NCBI RefSeq assembly: GCF_048569485.1
Contig: NC_134357.1
Location: 474,108,187 to 474,172,186 of the forward strand
DNA: 64,000 bases
DNA from: Anomaloglossus baeobatrachus
Taxonomy: Eukaryota; Chordata; Amphibia; Anura; Aromobatidae
Reading direction: 5' to 3'
Shown: positions 1 through 12,178 of the stretch, in pieces
Numbering within the stretch: position 1 is the stretch's first letter
How the letters are laid out: every line of letters begins with the position of its first letter
The notes under the pieces: generated by a model
Told to the model about the DNA's origin: nothing
Database searches by the model: none
The model's input: only the letters and a program-made list of their open reading frames with translations
Translations under genes and position numbers: made by a program

Positions 1-1
1 T

Positions 2-859
2 CCTCCAGCAGATTGGTGGGAATTTGTGTATCAGCTTCCTACAAAAAAGGACTTCCAAGCACTTATTTCTGAAGTAAAAGACACCTGTAGGTCTGAAATA
101 GCGGCAGTCCGCCAGGATGTAGTCTCTATCTCCAAAAGAATAAACCAGCTGGAGACCGACCATAATGATGCTAGAACAACCATTCGCCACCTCCAGTCCC
201 ATACCTCCTCCCAAGCCGACGTCATAAGAGAGCTACAACGTCATATTGAAGATCTTGACAACAGAGGCAGACGTCACAATATAAGGGTCAGAGGTGTCCC
301 TGAGGCCCAAATAAAGGAGGACGTTACAAAAATCCTGCAGACCATATTTAACTCACTCCTCCAGCGTCCTCCTGATAGCCCAATTCCTATGGACAGAGCG
401 CACAGGGCCTTGCGCCCCAAAAATTTTACAGGGAACCCGAGAGACATTATCTGTCATATCGTGGACTTCCAACTTAAGGAGGAAATAATGTTCAGAGCAC
501 GACCGCCGAAACAAGTGATGTACCGAGATACTAAGGTGCAACTGTTTCAGGATCTCTCATGGTTGACACTACAGCAACGGAGGGCCCTCCGACCATTACT
601 GTCATCCCTAAAGGCTAATAATATCCTTTATAGATGGGGGTTTCCGTTCAGCCTTTCTGCACGGCGGGGGGAGACGTCGGCCAGTCTTCGGACCCCTGCG
701 GACTTGGAGTCTTTTTGCCGGGCATTTGACCTTCCTGTTCCGGATCTGCCAGACTGGACTTTGCCCCAACAGATACCGCAACTTCCTCAGACCTGGCAAC
801 CAGCCACAACAGCACGGAAACGGCGACCTAGAGGCCCAGGATCGGAAAGACCTACCTGA
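2..859 (+). CDS. L1 ORF1 protein, N-terminally cut by the window edge
   Basis: This is the nucleic-acid-binding chaperone that coats L1 RNA and forms trimers in the LINE ribonucleoprotein. A coiled-coil-like stretch covers roughly the first 70 visible residues. It is followed by the family signature LDNRGRRHNIRVRGVPE (about residues 76-93 counted from base 26), which opens the RRM-like domain, and then by a basic C-terminal domain that ends with runs of Arg and Lys. No stop precedes it in frame back to base 2 and the codon at base 26 is GTG, so the true start is upstream. The same signature lies near residue 188 in the second L1 ORF1 of this window, which suggests roughly 100 residues are missing here. 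The visible frame is unbroken. Confidence 0.88.
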   Translation, partial: PPADWWEFVYQLPTKKDFQALISEVKDTCRSEIAAVRQDVVSISKRINQLETDHNDARTTIRHLQSHTSSQADVIRELQRHIEDLDNRGRRHNIRVRGVPEAQIKEDVTKILQTIFNSLLQRPPDSPIPMDRAHRALRPKNFTGNPRDIICHIVDFQLKEEIMFRARPPKQVMYRDTKVQLFQDLSWLTLQQRRALRPLLSSLKANNILYRWGFPFSLSARRGETSASLRTPADLESFCRAFDLPVPDLPDWTLPQQIPQLPQTWQPATTARKRRPRGPGSERPT

Positions 860-1380
860 TTGCTTTTTCCTGAGATTTTAAAGTCATTTTTGATCTCATA
901 TGGGAATCCCAAGGGGTCAACTGGTCTGCTTATACTGCTTCCCTTTTTCCTGGGACTTTCTCCTTCTAAAAAAATCCCGGGGGGGGGAGGTTTGGACCCC
1001 TAGTCCGGTTTGTGAGGTTCCGCCACTCACCCTTCTGCAGAGTCGTACCAATTGATTCGCACTTTGGTTTATAGTGCAGGTTATATTTAGTTAGATACCT
1101 TTACCTTTGTATAAAAAAGTAAGTCGACTCTGCTGGTGGGGTAGTGGACGGTCGGGGTTAGGTCCATACCCCTATTGCATAATTGAAGAGTTTCTATTTT
1201 GTAGTAGAACATAGGTATGTTTTGGTTTATTTTTTATTGTTCTGGTTGTACACACAGATATGCAACTTACTATAGTAGAAGCGCTCTGTCTCAGAAGGGC
1301 CCAAGGAGTATGTCTACCTTACATATTAAGCGACAGTTTCAAACATTAATCCTTACATTAGCTTACTTTAAGGCACTGGG
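860..1380 (+). other. L1 copy 1 inter-ORF spacer
   Basis: Non-coding spacer between ORF1 and ORF2. It holds a short G run near 980 and pyrimidine-rich patches. I see no other element and no promoter-like motif I would defend. Confidence 0.6.
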
Positions 1381-4300
1381 ATGGCTACGTTGATGAGCCT
1401 TAACGTGAAGGGGTTGAATTCTGATATTAAAAGGAGGCTGGTTCTTCAGGAGATGAGAAAATCAAGGGCGGATGTGGTGTTTCTGCAAGAGACACACTTC
1501 ACGGAAAAAAGCTCTTTTAACTTTGCCCGCCATTGGTTTCCTCAATCCTTTTCGGCCACAAACACAAAAAAGAAAGCTGGGTTGGCTATATTAATTTCTC
1601 GCACTTGCTCACTTCAAGTGAGTAAGTGGGAGGCTGATCCCTCAGGTCGTTACCTGATCATCCAGGGCACGCTGAATGGGATGAAATTAATCCTTTGTAA
1701 CCTCTATGCCCCAAACTCTAATCAGAATAGATTTGTTTCCTCGGTCCTTTCACGCCTCCCGTCAGACCGGGGGTCATGCACATTATAGGGGGGGACTTTA
1801 ATATGGTGTTTTCACATAGAGCTGACAAAATGCTAGCAACCTCACACTCCACAAGCCCAGGTAAATCTTCTCCTCTGTCTATGGGATTTCGCAAACTGAT
1901 CCATAAACACCAACTATTTGATTTGTGGAGAATTGATAACCCGACAGCGAGACAATACACCTTCTTCTCACACCCTCATAATTCCCATAGCCGAATTGAT
2001 TATTTCTTTGGTAATGTTCTCACTCTTAGAACACTCCGACAAGCACAAATAGGCAGTATCACATGGTCAGATCATGCCCCTTTACTACTACACCTTAATT
2101 TAACAAATGTTACCGCAAAAAGAACCCACTGGAGACTAAATGAATCCCTACTCGCTAACCCTACTTCTCGAGAATCTATCCGTAAGGCTATACAGAATTA
2201 CTTTGAGGAGAATTCTCAGACCCTTCCATCTTTCCCAGTGATATGGGAAGCCCACAAGGCAGTTATTAGAGGGGAGTGCATAGCCATTTCTTCCAAGCTC
2301 AAAAAGGACTCACAGCAACTTTACCATTAATGTGAAACAGACCTCCGAGCAGCGGAGGAACGCCTTCGCACCCACCCCTCTAAGACTCGCCTGAAAGAGG
2401 TAATAGACCTTAGAACTAAATTAAAAGAGATATCACACGGGAAAATAGAAAAGCTCCTGCGTTACTCACGCCAGAAGTACTATGAGTATGGCAATAAACC
2501 ACATACGATGCTGGCCAGAAGGCTCCGGGACCAAACGATAACTTCCGCCCCCTGCGCCATAAAGGATACTTTGAGCACCCCTCATTATGATCCCACGAAA
2601 ATCGCACAACTCTTCCACGCATACTACACATCCTTGCACTCTATCCCTCCGCCATTATCAATGTCCCATCCAGATAGAACAACAATATTGAATGATTATT
2701 TGACAGACTGTCACCTTCCAAAACTGTCCCGGGAGGCTCTGGAGGATCTTAACCGAGAAATAGTCCCGGATAAGATCCACCAGACCATTAAAGACCTCCC
2801 AAACCACAAAGCTCCGGGACCGGATGGGTTTACTTACCTATATTATAAAACCTTCCTGGAAGAACTGTCACCTCATTTGATCCATCTTTTCAATCTTTTT
2901 ATGAAGGGTGAGGACATCCCAAATACTTTTCTACACTCTTACATAACTGTCATCCCTAAAATGGGCAGGGACCCCATGGAATGTGCGAGCTATCGCCCTA
3001 TTAGCCTCTTAAATTCTGATCTCAAAATATTCACCAAATTGTTGGCGGACCGCCTAAATAATTGGCTTCCACAGCTGGTCTATAAAGACCAAGTAGGCTT
3101 CGTTCGCTATCGACAGGCGGGGGACAACACCCGAAGGATCTTAGATCTGGTAGAGGTGGTGAATAGGGAAGGAGTGGAAGCACTTCTTCTGGGACTAGAC
3201 GCGGAGAAGGCCTTCGATAGGCTGGATTGGTCCTTCATGTTTTCTGTGTTGGGCCACTTATTTGTCTCAGCCCTGCGGGGCTTGTATTCTCTCCCTGCGG
3301 CGACAATTCGCCTCCCTCATGCACACTCAAATCCCCTGCCCATCCGAAATGGAACTAGGCAGGGCTGTCCTCTGTCCCCTTTGCTATATGTCCTAAGCAT
3401 TGAACCACTGGCAGCACATATCCGACTCAATCCGGACATTATGGGGGTCAAGGTGCGGGATAAATCCTTTAAAGTAGCCCTATTTGCAGACGACGTCCTG
3501 TTGTCCCTGACTAATCCCGTCATTTCCCTACCAAACTTACACGCAGTGCTAACTCAATACGCTAGACTCTCGGGTTATAAACTTAACTCCGACAAAACAG
3601 AGGCCTTGCCGCTCAACATCCCAGAAACTAAATTACAGACCCTCAAACAAAATTTTAAGTACTCCTGGCATTCAGACTCCCTACGTTATTTAGGAGTCAA
3701 AATAACCCCCAGTTATAAAACATTATACCAAGCCAATTTCCCGCCCCTGATACGCGAAGTGGAAAATAGTTTGAAAAAATGGTCATCATTACAGATCTCT
3801 TTTTTGGGTAAAATCGCTACAATTAAAATGTCAGTTATCCCTAAATTTCTGTATCTGTTTGAAACACTCCCGGTGCGAGTTCCCCTGGGGGTATTGAAAA
3901 AAGTCCAATCAAAACTCTTGCAATTTATATGGCATTCAGGAAGGCACCGCATCCCAGACTCAGTATTATATGCACCACGTACGAAGGGGGGCTTGTCGTG
4001 TCCGAATCTCAAGCTTTATTATTATGCCGCACACCTGCGCAGCCTGGCGTCATGGACGACTTTGCCGGCTTTTAACAAGTGGACGGAGATAGAGAAGCTT
4101 TGGATGGCACCTTTCCACCCTAGCTCACTGATTTGGGGGCGCCCTGGTGAAACCCCCTCCAGGGACCTCCTGGGCCCGATGGCATTTACAAGAGAGGTGT
4201 GGCGACAGTGTAGAATGAAGTTCCAGCTGGCCTCACAGTCTTCCTTGTTGACCCCTTTCTTGTTCACGCCACACTTGACAAAGGGCATGAATCCGGGGGT

Positions 4301-5174
4301 GACGAGGCAGTGGGTGAAGGCGGGCCTCTACTGTTTTCGGGATGTGGTCAACCCGGTTACGCTGAAATTGAAGCCATTTTCGGATTTACGATATCAATAC
4401 AACCTACCCCTCCATCTATATTCCTCATATCAACAGGTATCACATTTTTTCACAGACATAATGGGACAGGCGGGGGTACGGCGTCCCACAGCATTCGAAA
4501 CCCTTTGTTCTGGCAGGACCTCGACTACGGGATTAATATCGGCCATTTATAACATTCTGATAATCGGGGACTCACCGGAGGCGCTGAGGCATTCATACAT
4601 GAAGAGGTGGGAGGGATGGGTTGGACGCCCCCTTTCAGATGCACTTTGGTCAGTAATATGGGCTAGGACATTTAGGTCCTCAATTAGCACTCTTTATAAG
4701 GAAAATCAAGTAAAGATTCTCATGACATGGTACCACACACGAGAACTCCTTCACAAATTTAACCGTACATATCCAGACGTGTGTTGGAGATGTGGCCTTG
4801 GGGGAGCATCCCAATACCATATATTCTGGACATGCCCGATCATCGATGGCTTCTGGGAGGAGGTGGAGTCCTTGATTGGCAGATTGGTGGGAGGTGGTGT
4901 GACCAGAGATCCGGTAGTGTATTTGCTGAATGCCCTCCCACCGTATCTAAGCAAACCTAAACTAAAGCTTTTACTCCATGCCCTTACTGCGGCCAAGTGT
5001 CTAATTTCACTGTTCTGGAGAAGGGTAGCCCCGCCCTCAGTCTCAGATCTATATGCCAGAATAAAAGATGTCAGGAGTATGGAAAAGCTCACAGCCCAGC
5101 TCCATAATACAATGGATAAGTTCATAGTGACATGGTCTCTTTGGGATGCCCTTGTGGACACCTGTCAGGTGTAG
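1381..5174 (+). pseudogene. L1 ORF2: APE endonuclease and reverse transcriptase, broken
   Basis: The frame starts at an ATG with MATLMSLNVKGLNSDIKRR, the opening of an apurinic-type endonuclease. Later endonuclease motifs are QETHF, GGDFNMV, SRIDYFFGN and SDHAPLL. The RT begins in the third segment (2508-5174): YRPISLLNSDLKIFTKLLADR, DAEKAFDRLDW, GTRQGCPLSPLLY and the catalytic FADD box near 3481-3500. A C-terminal CxxC...H...C cluster (CWRCGLGG...YHIFWTC) lies near 4780-4840. The frame changes near 1780, an in-frame TAA sits at 2328-2330, and the RT segment after FMFSVLGH looks a few residues short. The frame between the TAA and 2508 is open and reads as LINE protein, so the three parts are one gene. 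Confidence 0.9.
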
Positions 5175-5417
5175 GGTCGGATATAGGATTGGAGTGACTG
5201 ATATTTGAGATTTAGACCGGTTTCGGGGACACTTCCCACCTTCTATTTGACAATAAGAGTGTTAATGATATAGTCCATTTGTAAGCATACTTGTGAAATG
5301 GTACAGCTATTCATGTAACTGCATGTCTGTGTGTTATTCTTGTCTCTTTTGATGTACAACATGTTAAAAAAAAAAAAATCTTTTTTCAAAAATAAAAAGT
5401 TGAATAAAAAAAAAAAA
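5175..5417 (+). other. L1 copy 1 3' UTR and A-rich tail
   Basis: AT-rich 3' UTR. An A run occurs at 5367-5378, then an AATAAAAAG polyadenylation-like signal and a terminal A run to 5417. This marks the 3' end of the L1 insertion. Confidence 0.8.
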
Positions 5418-5584
5418 GAATGTTTGCTGGATGGAGGAAGAAAAATGATTTGGTGACATTTTGCAATGGTGGGAATGAGTTAAATGTAGGATTCGCTGAT
5501 TTATTAGGAAAGTGGGTTGCACCAGGGCTAAGCAGAGAAGACTGGCCCTTACCCACTTTAATAGGAGGATTTCTTTTCTGCATA
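5418..5584. other. Unassigned stretch left of Tx1-type LINE copy I
   Basis: In frame with the downstream LINE segment, but the protein from 5420 to about 5580 shows no LINE motif. It may be diverged LINE linker sequence or L1 target flank. I see no independent feature. Confidence 0.35.
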
Positions 5585-6122
5585 GGTGTAAATCATTTGG
5601 TGTGTGTTGGGAAAAATCTGCAGGAAATGAAGAAAGAAGTGGACGACTGGATAACTGAGAAATTCAGAGAGATTGTGTTCCGTTCTAGAGTGAAAGTAAA
5701 AGAGCAGAATGAGAAATGTACCAGATTTTTCCTTAAGAAAATGTGTGGAGAGAGAAAAGATATGAAAATGTTTTTGAATGAGAAAGATGAGGAAGTATGT
5801 GGTGAAGGTGTGATAAAAGAAGTGGCAAGAATTTACCGAGAGTTGTATGATGAGAAGAACTGTGATATGGGGAGTGAGAATGAGTTTCTGCAGGTGGTGG
5901 AGAACTTTGTGGATGAGAATGAATGGCCCAGGTTGCTGGATGATATTACTATGGGGGAACTCCATGATGCGGTATGCAAATCACCTAAGAACAAGTCCCC
6001 AGGGCATGATGGAAGGTTGAACTAGATGGACCTAGGTCTTTTTTCAACCTAAGTAACTATGGGATACCATGTGACTTCTATGTCAAGTGCAAAGATTGTG
6101 TGTCTAGAACTGATGTGCTGAT
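5585..6122 (+). pseudogene. Tx1-type ORF2 fragment (linker to start of RT)
   Basis: Protein similarity to copies II-IV runs through EMKKEVDDWITEKFREIVF, EKCTRFFLKKMCGERKDM and ELHDAVCKSPKNKSPGHDG, which is the segment between the endonuclease and the RT fingers. A 43-bp L2 3' end interrupts it at 6014-6056, and the LINE frame resumes as GIPCDFYVKC up to about 6122. Without the L2 stub and the second L2 insertion the frame would continue into 18926. Confidence 0.78.
6014..6056 (+). mobile_element. L2-clade 3' terminal stub (about 43 bp)
   Basis: This tiny insertion matches the 3' terminus of the L2-clade element at 18885-18925: both read as GTTgAACTAGATGGAC, then a short T-rich hairpin region, then TCAACCTAAG. 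It lies between two adjoining pieces of LINE copy I (CATGATGG at 6006-6013 and GGATACC at 6056-6062). It is therefore an extremely 5'-truncated insertion that carried little more than the 3' hairpin. Confidence 0.75.
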
Positions 6123-6789
6123 GTACCAATATTTAAGAAAGGTAAGAGGGTAGATCCAGGCAACTACCGTCCAGTAAGCCTGACAACAGTAGTATTCAAA
6201 GCTATTGAGGGCATTTTAAGGGATGACATGCAAAAATATATTGCAGAAAATAATATAACTGACAGACAGCATGGATTCATGAAAGATAAGTCATGTATAA
6301 CCAACCTGTTGGGGTTCTATGAGGGGGCAAGTGCAAACCTGGATATTGATAATGCAGCTGATGTGATTTATTTGGACTTTGCAAAGGCATTTGATACTGT
6401 ACTACGTAATAGCCTTATACTAAAGCTCCAGAAGCAAGGACTAGGGGAAACTATATGCAACTGGATAAGGAATTGGCTAAAAGATAGGAAACAAAGAGTA
6501 GTCATAAATGGTACATTCTCTAAATGGGCTATAGTCAGCAGTGGGATACCACAGGGATCTGTGCTAGGACCGATTCTTTTTAATCTCTTTATTAATGACC
6601 TTGTGGATGGGATTGATAGTAAAGTGTCAGTCTTTGGGGGCGTGGCCTGGACGGCAATGTGAAGAGACCTGTTTGTGGAGCTCTCCTGCAAACTCCCTTG
6701 ATAAATCCCTGAATACCGCTGTTATCACTGCCTCAGCCAGCTGTCAGGAAGATAAGGTGGTGAGGACTTATCTGGGGTGAGTCTGGTGG

Positions 6790-7863
6790 ATGCAGAGAGG
6801 TGCCATGGTCCGTCGCAGGCAAAAAGATAATGGAGGCGGGAAAGTCCCCAGCTCTCAAGATGGTGCCATGATGAGGCAGGAAGCTGAGAAAGTTAATGCA
6901 GCCTGTCAGGAGAGGATGCAGATCGCTGCAAGGCTGGAGAAGTTTGCCTGGACTCCAGAGAAATCACTTCAGCATATAGATAACAGAGGTGAGAAAGGAG
7001 AGGAGAGAGAAGACAATGCCAGCTCTGATGACATGGGGGATGGTGAACAGCAGCAAGATAAGACAGGAGAAGTGGAGAAAACACATAGTGCAGAGGAGGC
7101 TACAGAAAACCCCACTTTAAAGGACATTTTTGCAGTGGTGTCTTTTTGTAAAGAAGCTCTGACTACCCTGACAAAGCAAGTTAAGGGATTACAGGCAGAG
7201 GTTGCTGACATTAAGAAAGACCTTAAGAAAGCAGATCTGAGAACAGCGGCTGTGGAGGAGAGAGTGGGGATAACAGAGGATCATATTACAAAACTACAAA
7301 AGTCTGAAAAAACATTTGCACAGCAGATAGCTGAAATCATGGCAAAAAATGATGATTTAGAGAACCGCTCTAGAAGAAATAACATCCGAATTGTCGGCAT
7401 CCCTGAGAAAGCGGAAGGAAGAAACCCCACTGAATATGTAGAAGACTGGCTCAGGGGGAAAATGGGTGCTAATGTCTTATCCAAGCTCTATGCCGTGGAA
7501 CGTGCACACAGAGTCCCGATGCAGCCACAACCAGCAGGCAGGGGCCCTCGCACTATGCTAGCCAAGCTCCTCAACTACAGAGACAGGGACACTATACTGC
7601 GAAAGGCAAGAGACATGGAGGATCTTATGATTGACGGCCAGAGAATTTCCATATACCCGGACTACTCCATTTCTGTTCAAAAGCTACGTATGACTTTTAC
7701 AGGAGTAAAGAGGCGCCTGCGAGAGATGGGGGTGCAATACTCAATGATGTTCCCGGCAAAGCTAAGAGTGATGGCGTTGGAGCGGGTGCACTTTTTTACA
7801 ACTCCGGAGGAAGCCATGCAGTGGTTGGACGCAAACGAAAAGCGGATCCGTTTGAAGGAATGA
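6790..7863 (+). CDS. L1 ORF1 protein, intact (357 aa)
   Basis: RNA-binding coat protein of the L1 ribonucleoprotein. The N-terminal third is charged and disordered-looking. A long coiled coil runs about residues 110-190 (heptad-rich Leu/Lys/Glu, e.g. LKDIFAVVSFCKEALTTLTK). The signature LENRSRRNNIRIVGIPE follows at residues 190-206 and opens the RRM-like domain. The C-terminal domain contains ERAHRVPMQ and LLNYRDRDTILRKARD, typical of vertebrate L1 ORF1. It starts at the first ATG after the 5' UTR, and the length is normal for the family. The frame is unbroken, unlike the ORF2 that follows about 570 bp downstream. Confidence 0.92.
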   Translation: MQRGAMVRRRQKDNGGGKVPSSQDGAMMRQEAEKVNAACQERMQIAARLEKFAWTPEKSLQHIDNRGEKGEEREDNASSDDMGDGEQQQDKTGEVEKTHSAEEATENPTLKDIFAVVSFCKEALTTLTKQVKGLQAEVADIKKDLKKADLRTAAVEERVGITEDHITKLQKSEKTFAQQIAEIMAKNDDLENRSRRNNIRIVGIPEKAEGRNPTEYVEDWLRGKMGANVLSKLYAVERAHRVPMQPQPAGRGPRTMLAKLLNYRDRDTILRKARDMEDLMIDGQRISIYPDYSISVQKLRMTFTGVKRRLREMGVQYSMMFPAKLRVMALERVHFFTTPEEAMQWLDANEKRIRLKE

Positions 7864-8429
7864 GCTGACTGTCTGAATCTGCAGTGTGTTGGAGAAGGCC
7901 GGCTGAGGCTCTACGACATCCTTAGGAGCTTACAGGGGACCCTTCTTGTTTTTTCCTTTTTTTTTTCTCCCCCCTTTTTTTTTTTTTTCCTCCTTACCTT
8001 TGTGATTGAGGTAGTATGCAGGGGGAATGCGAAGGGTATGATGTGAGCTTCGCAGGACATGGGGACTGCCTAATTAGGCGCGGTGGTGGTATTTACAATT
8101 TGAGATTCCAGTTTAATTACTGTTCGCCATTTTTCTGTTATATTGGTTGAGTGGAATATGATTATACATAGACAGGGTGGGAGTGGAGAATTGTTGGAAA
8201 AGGGACGAGTTTTAAAATGTGTCTAAGAGGGGAAGGCGAGGGAGGTAGGGGGAATTTAGTAGGGATTATGGACCAGGCTTGGAAAACCCGATGCTTCACG
8301 GGAGTACTCAAAAACAGGAAGTGGTAGGGAGCAGGAGGGGAGGGGAGCAGGGGTGTAGGGGGGAAAGGGGTAGGGTGGAGGCAGCATGGGAAGATACTAC
8401 AAGGTTTGATGGTTTTACTGGGTGGGATA

Positions 8430-11400
8430 ATGGGGGATAGAATTAAGGTGTTGAGTTGGAATATTAGAGGGTTATCAGATAGGTCTAGGAGAGCGGCAAT
8501 AATTAAATATGTTCAAGACCAGAACCCGTTAGTAATATGTCTACTAGAAACGCATCTCACAAAGGAGACAACACATGTTTTAAAGAGGAGATGGGTGCAG
8601 AAGGCCTATCACTCCACCTTTTCCAACTATGCAAGGGGTGTATCACTGCTGATCCATAACTCTGTGCAATATGAAGAGATAGACGTGTATGTGGATAAAG
8701 AGGGACAGTGTGTGGCCGTCAAGTGTAAAATATTTGGCAGACTCATGTGTATAGCTGCATTATATATACCACCTCCATATAAGTGCACCAAACTAAGGGA
8801 GATGAGGGAGTTCTCTGAGAAGGGGGGAGTAATCCCTTTTTTACTGGTGGGGGACTTCAATAATGTGATAGATCTGTACTGGGATAGGAGTAGTAGACCT
8901 CCAGGTATCCAGGATAGTTGTATGACTTCGTTTGGCACTCTTATTGGGGAACTTGGAATGGTGGACGCCTGGCGAGTGAGGAATGGGAGGGTATCCTGCT
9001 TCTCTTATTCGGCTTCGCATAACACTCTGTCCCGCATTGACATGGCTCTAGCTAGTGATCTGATGGATGCAATGATAGGCGACGTGCAATATCTGACAAG
9101 AGTGATTTCAGATCATAGCCCAATTCTAGTGTCCATACGACGGGGGACCCTGACAGGGGGAAGGAGGGGAGAGTGGAAGCTTCATCCAGCATGGATCTGT
9201 CATATTAATATGGGGAATATAGAACGAGATCTTGGGGATTTCTTTATCCACAACGAGGGTAGCACTGGTCCCCTGGTGGTATGGGATGCGATGAAGGCAT
9301 AGCTCAGGGGGCTCCTGTTCAGGGATATCTGTAAACGTAAAACACAGACGAGGCAGGATGAGAAAAATAGCCTGGAGGCCTTAGATAAGGCAGAGCTGGA
9401 AGCAATCCGGAGTACTACTACGGACGCGAAGCAAAATCTTAGGCAGGCGCATGAACAGGTTAATAAGATGCTTTTGGAGAAGGCGGTAAGGAAGCAGGTA
9501 TTCCAAAAATTGCATTTTTATGAGGAGGGGGAAAAAGTTGGTCATCTATTATCGGTCATAGCTGCAGCTCAATGGAGTAGCTCATTTGTGCATGGTATGG
9601 ACACAGTGGAGGGGACACAGGTCACTGAGGTTGAGGAGATCCTTGGGGTCTTTAAAGATTTCTATCGCACGCTATATTCTTCTATTGGAGAGATGAGGGT
9701 GGAAGAGGTGGACTCATTTCTTGAGCGAGGTGAGCTTCCGGTGTTGTCTGTGGTGGATAGAGATAAACTGGAGTCACCTATTACTATTGATGAACTGGAG
9801 GACGCTCTGCATGGCATGAGCAATGACAAGGCACCGGGAGCAGACGGGCTACCAGTTGAAATTTATAAACAGTTAGAAGAAATCCTATTACCCAAACTAT
9901 TGAAAGTCTTTGAGGTGGCGGAGGGGGAAGGTGTATTGCCTGAATCTATGAGAGAAGCAATAATAGTAGTAATTCCTAAGGAGGATAAAAGTCCGAGGCT
10001 TCCAGACTCATATAGACCCATCTCGTTATTAACAGCGAACGTGAAGCTTCTGGCTAAGGTGTTGTCAAACCGGCTGACTGGAGTTACATCTAACCTAATA
10101 CATATGGACCAATCAGGGTTCATGGCCAATAGGTCGACAGCTGCTAATATCAGGAGATTGTACCTTAATCTACAGTTGTCGCCTGACAACCCTGGCCGGA
10201 GGGTGATCGCTTCGCTAGATGCGCAGAAAGCGTTCGATAGTGTTGAGTGGGGGTATCTGTGGAAAGTGTTGCAGCATATGGGTTTTGGCCCACGGTTTGT
10301 AAAGTGGGTGCAGCTGTTGTATAATAGGCCTACTGCTAAAGTTAGAGTTAACGGTATGACCTCCTCAGCGTTTGAGTTGCATCGGGGAACGAGACAGGGC
10401 TGCCCACTATCGCCGCTCCTATTTGCTATTGCAATAGAGCCTCTGGCGGCGGCCATTAGGAAATCAAAGGAGATCCATGGATTTAAGTATGGGCATTTAG
10501 AGGAGAAAATAGCTCTTTATGCTGACGATTTATTACTTTTCTTGGGGGATCCGTCAGCCTCATTGGATCATGCCATGCAGATAATAGAGAAATTTGGAGA
10601 AGTTTCGGGACTGACCATTAATTGGTCTAAATCGAGCCTCTTTAAAGTGGATGGGGAAGTAGCCTGGACAAATGAGGATACTGGGGCTAACAAATTGAAG
10701 AATGTGGATGAATTTAAATATCTAGGTATCCAGATATCTCTGCCAGTAGAAAAATACATACAGGTGAACTTATGGCCGCTCCTTAAAAAATTGAGAGCCA
10801 AGGTGGATGCCTGGAACAAGCTACATTTGTCAGTTGTTGGAAGGGTTAATTTACTAAAGATGGTAGTAATGCCTAAACTCCTATACATACTGCACAATGC
10901 CCCTGTTTGTATTTCAAGGAAAAGATTTAAAAGGATAAACTCGCTGTTTAGGGACCTGGTGTAGGGTAAAAAGCAGCCTAGGGTGCGATTAGAGACTTTA
11001 CAAAGGCCGAAGAATGAGGGGGGTCTAGCAATCCCAAATCCGGAATTGTATTATATAGCGGCGCAATGTCAACACCTCAGGGGTTGGTCTGATCGAGAGA
11101 AAGATGGGGGCATTAAAGAAGTGCTGGAATACATAGTGGGTAGAAGTCCATTGGTAATGGGACTAGAGGATGGTGCGGTGGGGCTCCTGGGTAGAACATC
11201 TCCTACAATGGCACTTATAAATATGACCTGGGATAGGCTGAAAAGGGTGAGAGGGGTGACCCGGTTAACTAAGTTTACACCTATCTGGGATAACAGTAAT
11301 CTCTCAGAGATTCAGAAAATTGGGAATATTGAGGAGTGGAGACGCAAGGGTGTAATATACATGCATCAGATATTGGACGGAGGAATTGTGAAATCGTTCA

Positions 11401-12178
11401 TGCAGTTACAGAGTGAGTTTCAGTTACCGGCGTCCGGCTGGCTCCACTACAGTCAATTAAAACATGCGATTGCAGCCCAAGCGGCTAAACAAAGTGTGGC
11501 CATACAGACTGACCTGGTACTGGAGTATGTGTGTAAGGGCGGAGGAAGCACTAAAGGGATCATTTCTGGCACGTATAAAGATATATTACATACCTTTCTT
11601 TTAGACTACCCAATTAAAACTAAATCTAAATGGGAGGAGGAAGTTGGGCCGATAACGGAGGAGGTGTGGGAGAGTATCTTAGAGTATGTCCCTAAACTTT
11701 CCATGAGCGAACCGGCCAGACTATCTCACCTATACGTGATTCACCGGGTAGGTCTCCCTTACTGATGTTTAAAATGGGGTTGAAAAGGAATTCGGAGTGT
11801 CCAAGGTGTCAGGGATCTGATGCAGGTATTTTTCACATGATGTGGTCTTGTCCGAGACTGGTCTCCTTTTGGACTAAGGTTATCCACAAGATAGGAAGAA
11901 CATATGGGTGTGTCCTTCCCAGGGAACCAGTGATATGCCTATTGGGATATGTTGAGGAGCTTGGGGTGGAAAATACTATGAAAATTGCCATTGCTAGGCT
12001 GCTGTATGCGGCAAGAAAGCTAATCGCCAGGTCCTGGATTAAAAAAGACCCCCCAACCAGGGGAGAGTACATTAAAAGGGTGAAATGTATTCTTCAGCTG
12101 GAACAGGGAGTGTATGAAAGAAGGGGGAATGTTAAAATGTTTGAGAAGCTATGGTCTCCTTGGCTGCAATGCGGATAG
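8430..12178 (+). pseudogene. L1 ORF2: endonuclease and reverse transcriptase with three lesions
   Basis: I chose ATG 8430 (MGDRIKVLSWNIRGLSDRSRR), which begins just before the first endonuclease motif; an ATG at 8409 is also in frame. Endonuclease motifs: LETHLTKE, VGDFNNVID, SRIDMALAS, SDHSPILVS. RT motifs: NDKAPGADGLPVEIYK, YRPISLLTANVKLLAKVLSNR, DAQKAFDSVEWGY, GTRQGCPLSPLLFAIAIEPLA and the catalytic YADD near 10519-10530. A C-terminal CxxC...H...C cluster (CPRCQGSDAGIFHMMWSC) lies near 11800. In-frame stops occur at 9300-9302 and 10962-10964, and the frame shifts at about 11765, after which the cysteine cluster continues in the next frame. Confidence 0.92.

Larger units (their letters stand above)
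1..5417 (+). mobile_element. L1-type LINE (copy 1), 5' end outside the window
   Basis: A two-ORF non-LTR retrotransposon: an RNA-binding ORF1 protein at 2-859, a 521-bp inter-ORF spacer at 860-1380 with no coding sense, an endonuclease/reverse-transcriptase ORF2 at 1381-5174, and a 3' UTR ending in A-rich sequence at 5367-5417. ORF1 is open to the left edge, so the 5' UTR and the ORF1 start lie outside. ORF2 has one frame change, one in-frame stop and a likely small in-frame deletion in the RT, so the copy is inactive but moderately young. The A-rich tail abuts sequence leading into a Tx1-type LINE, so this L1 probably landed in that LINE; the left flank needed to prove it is missing. Confidence 0.9.
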
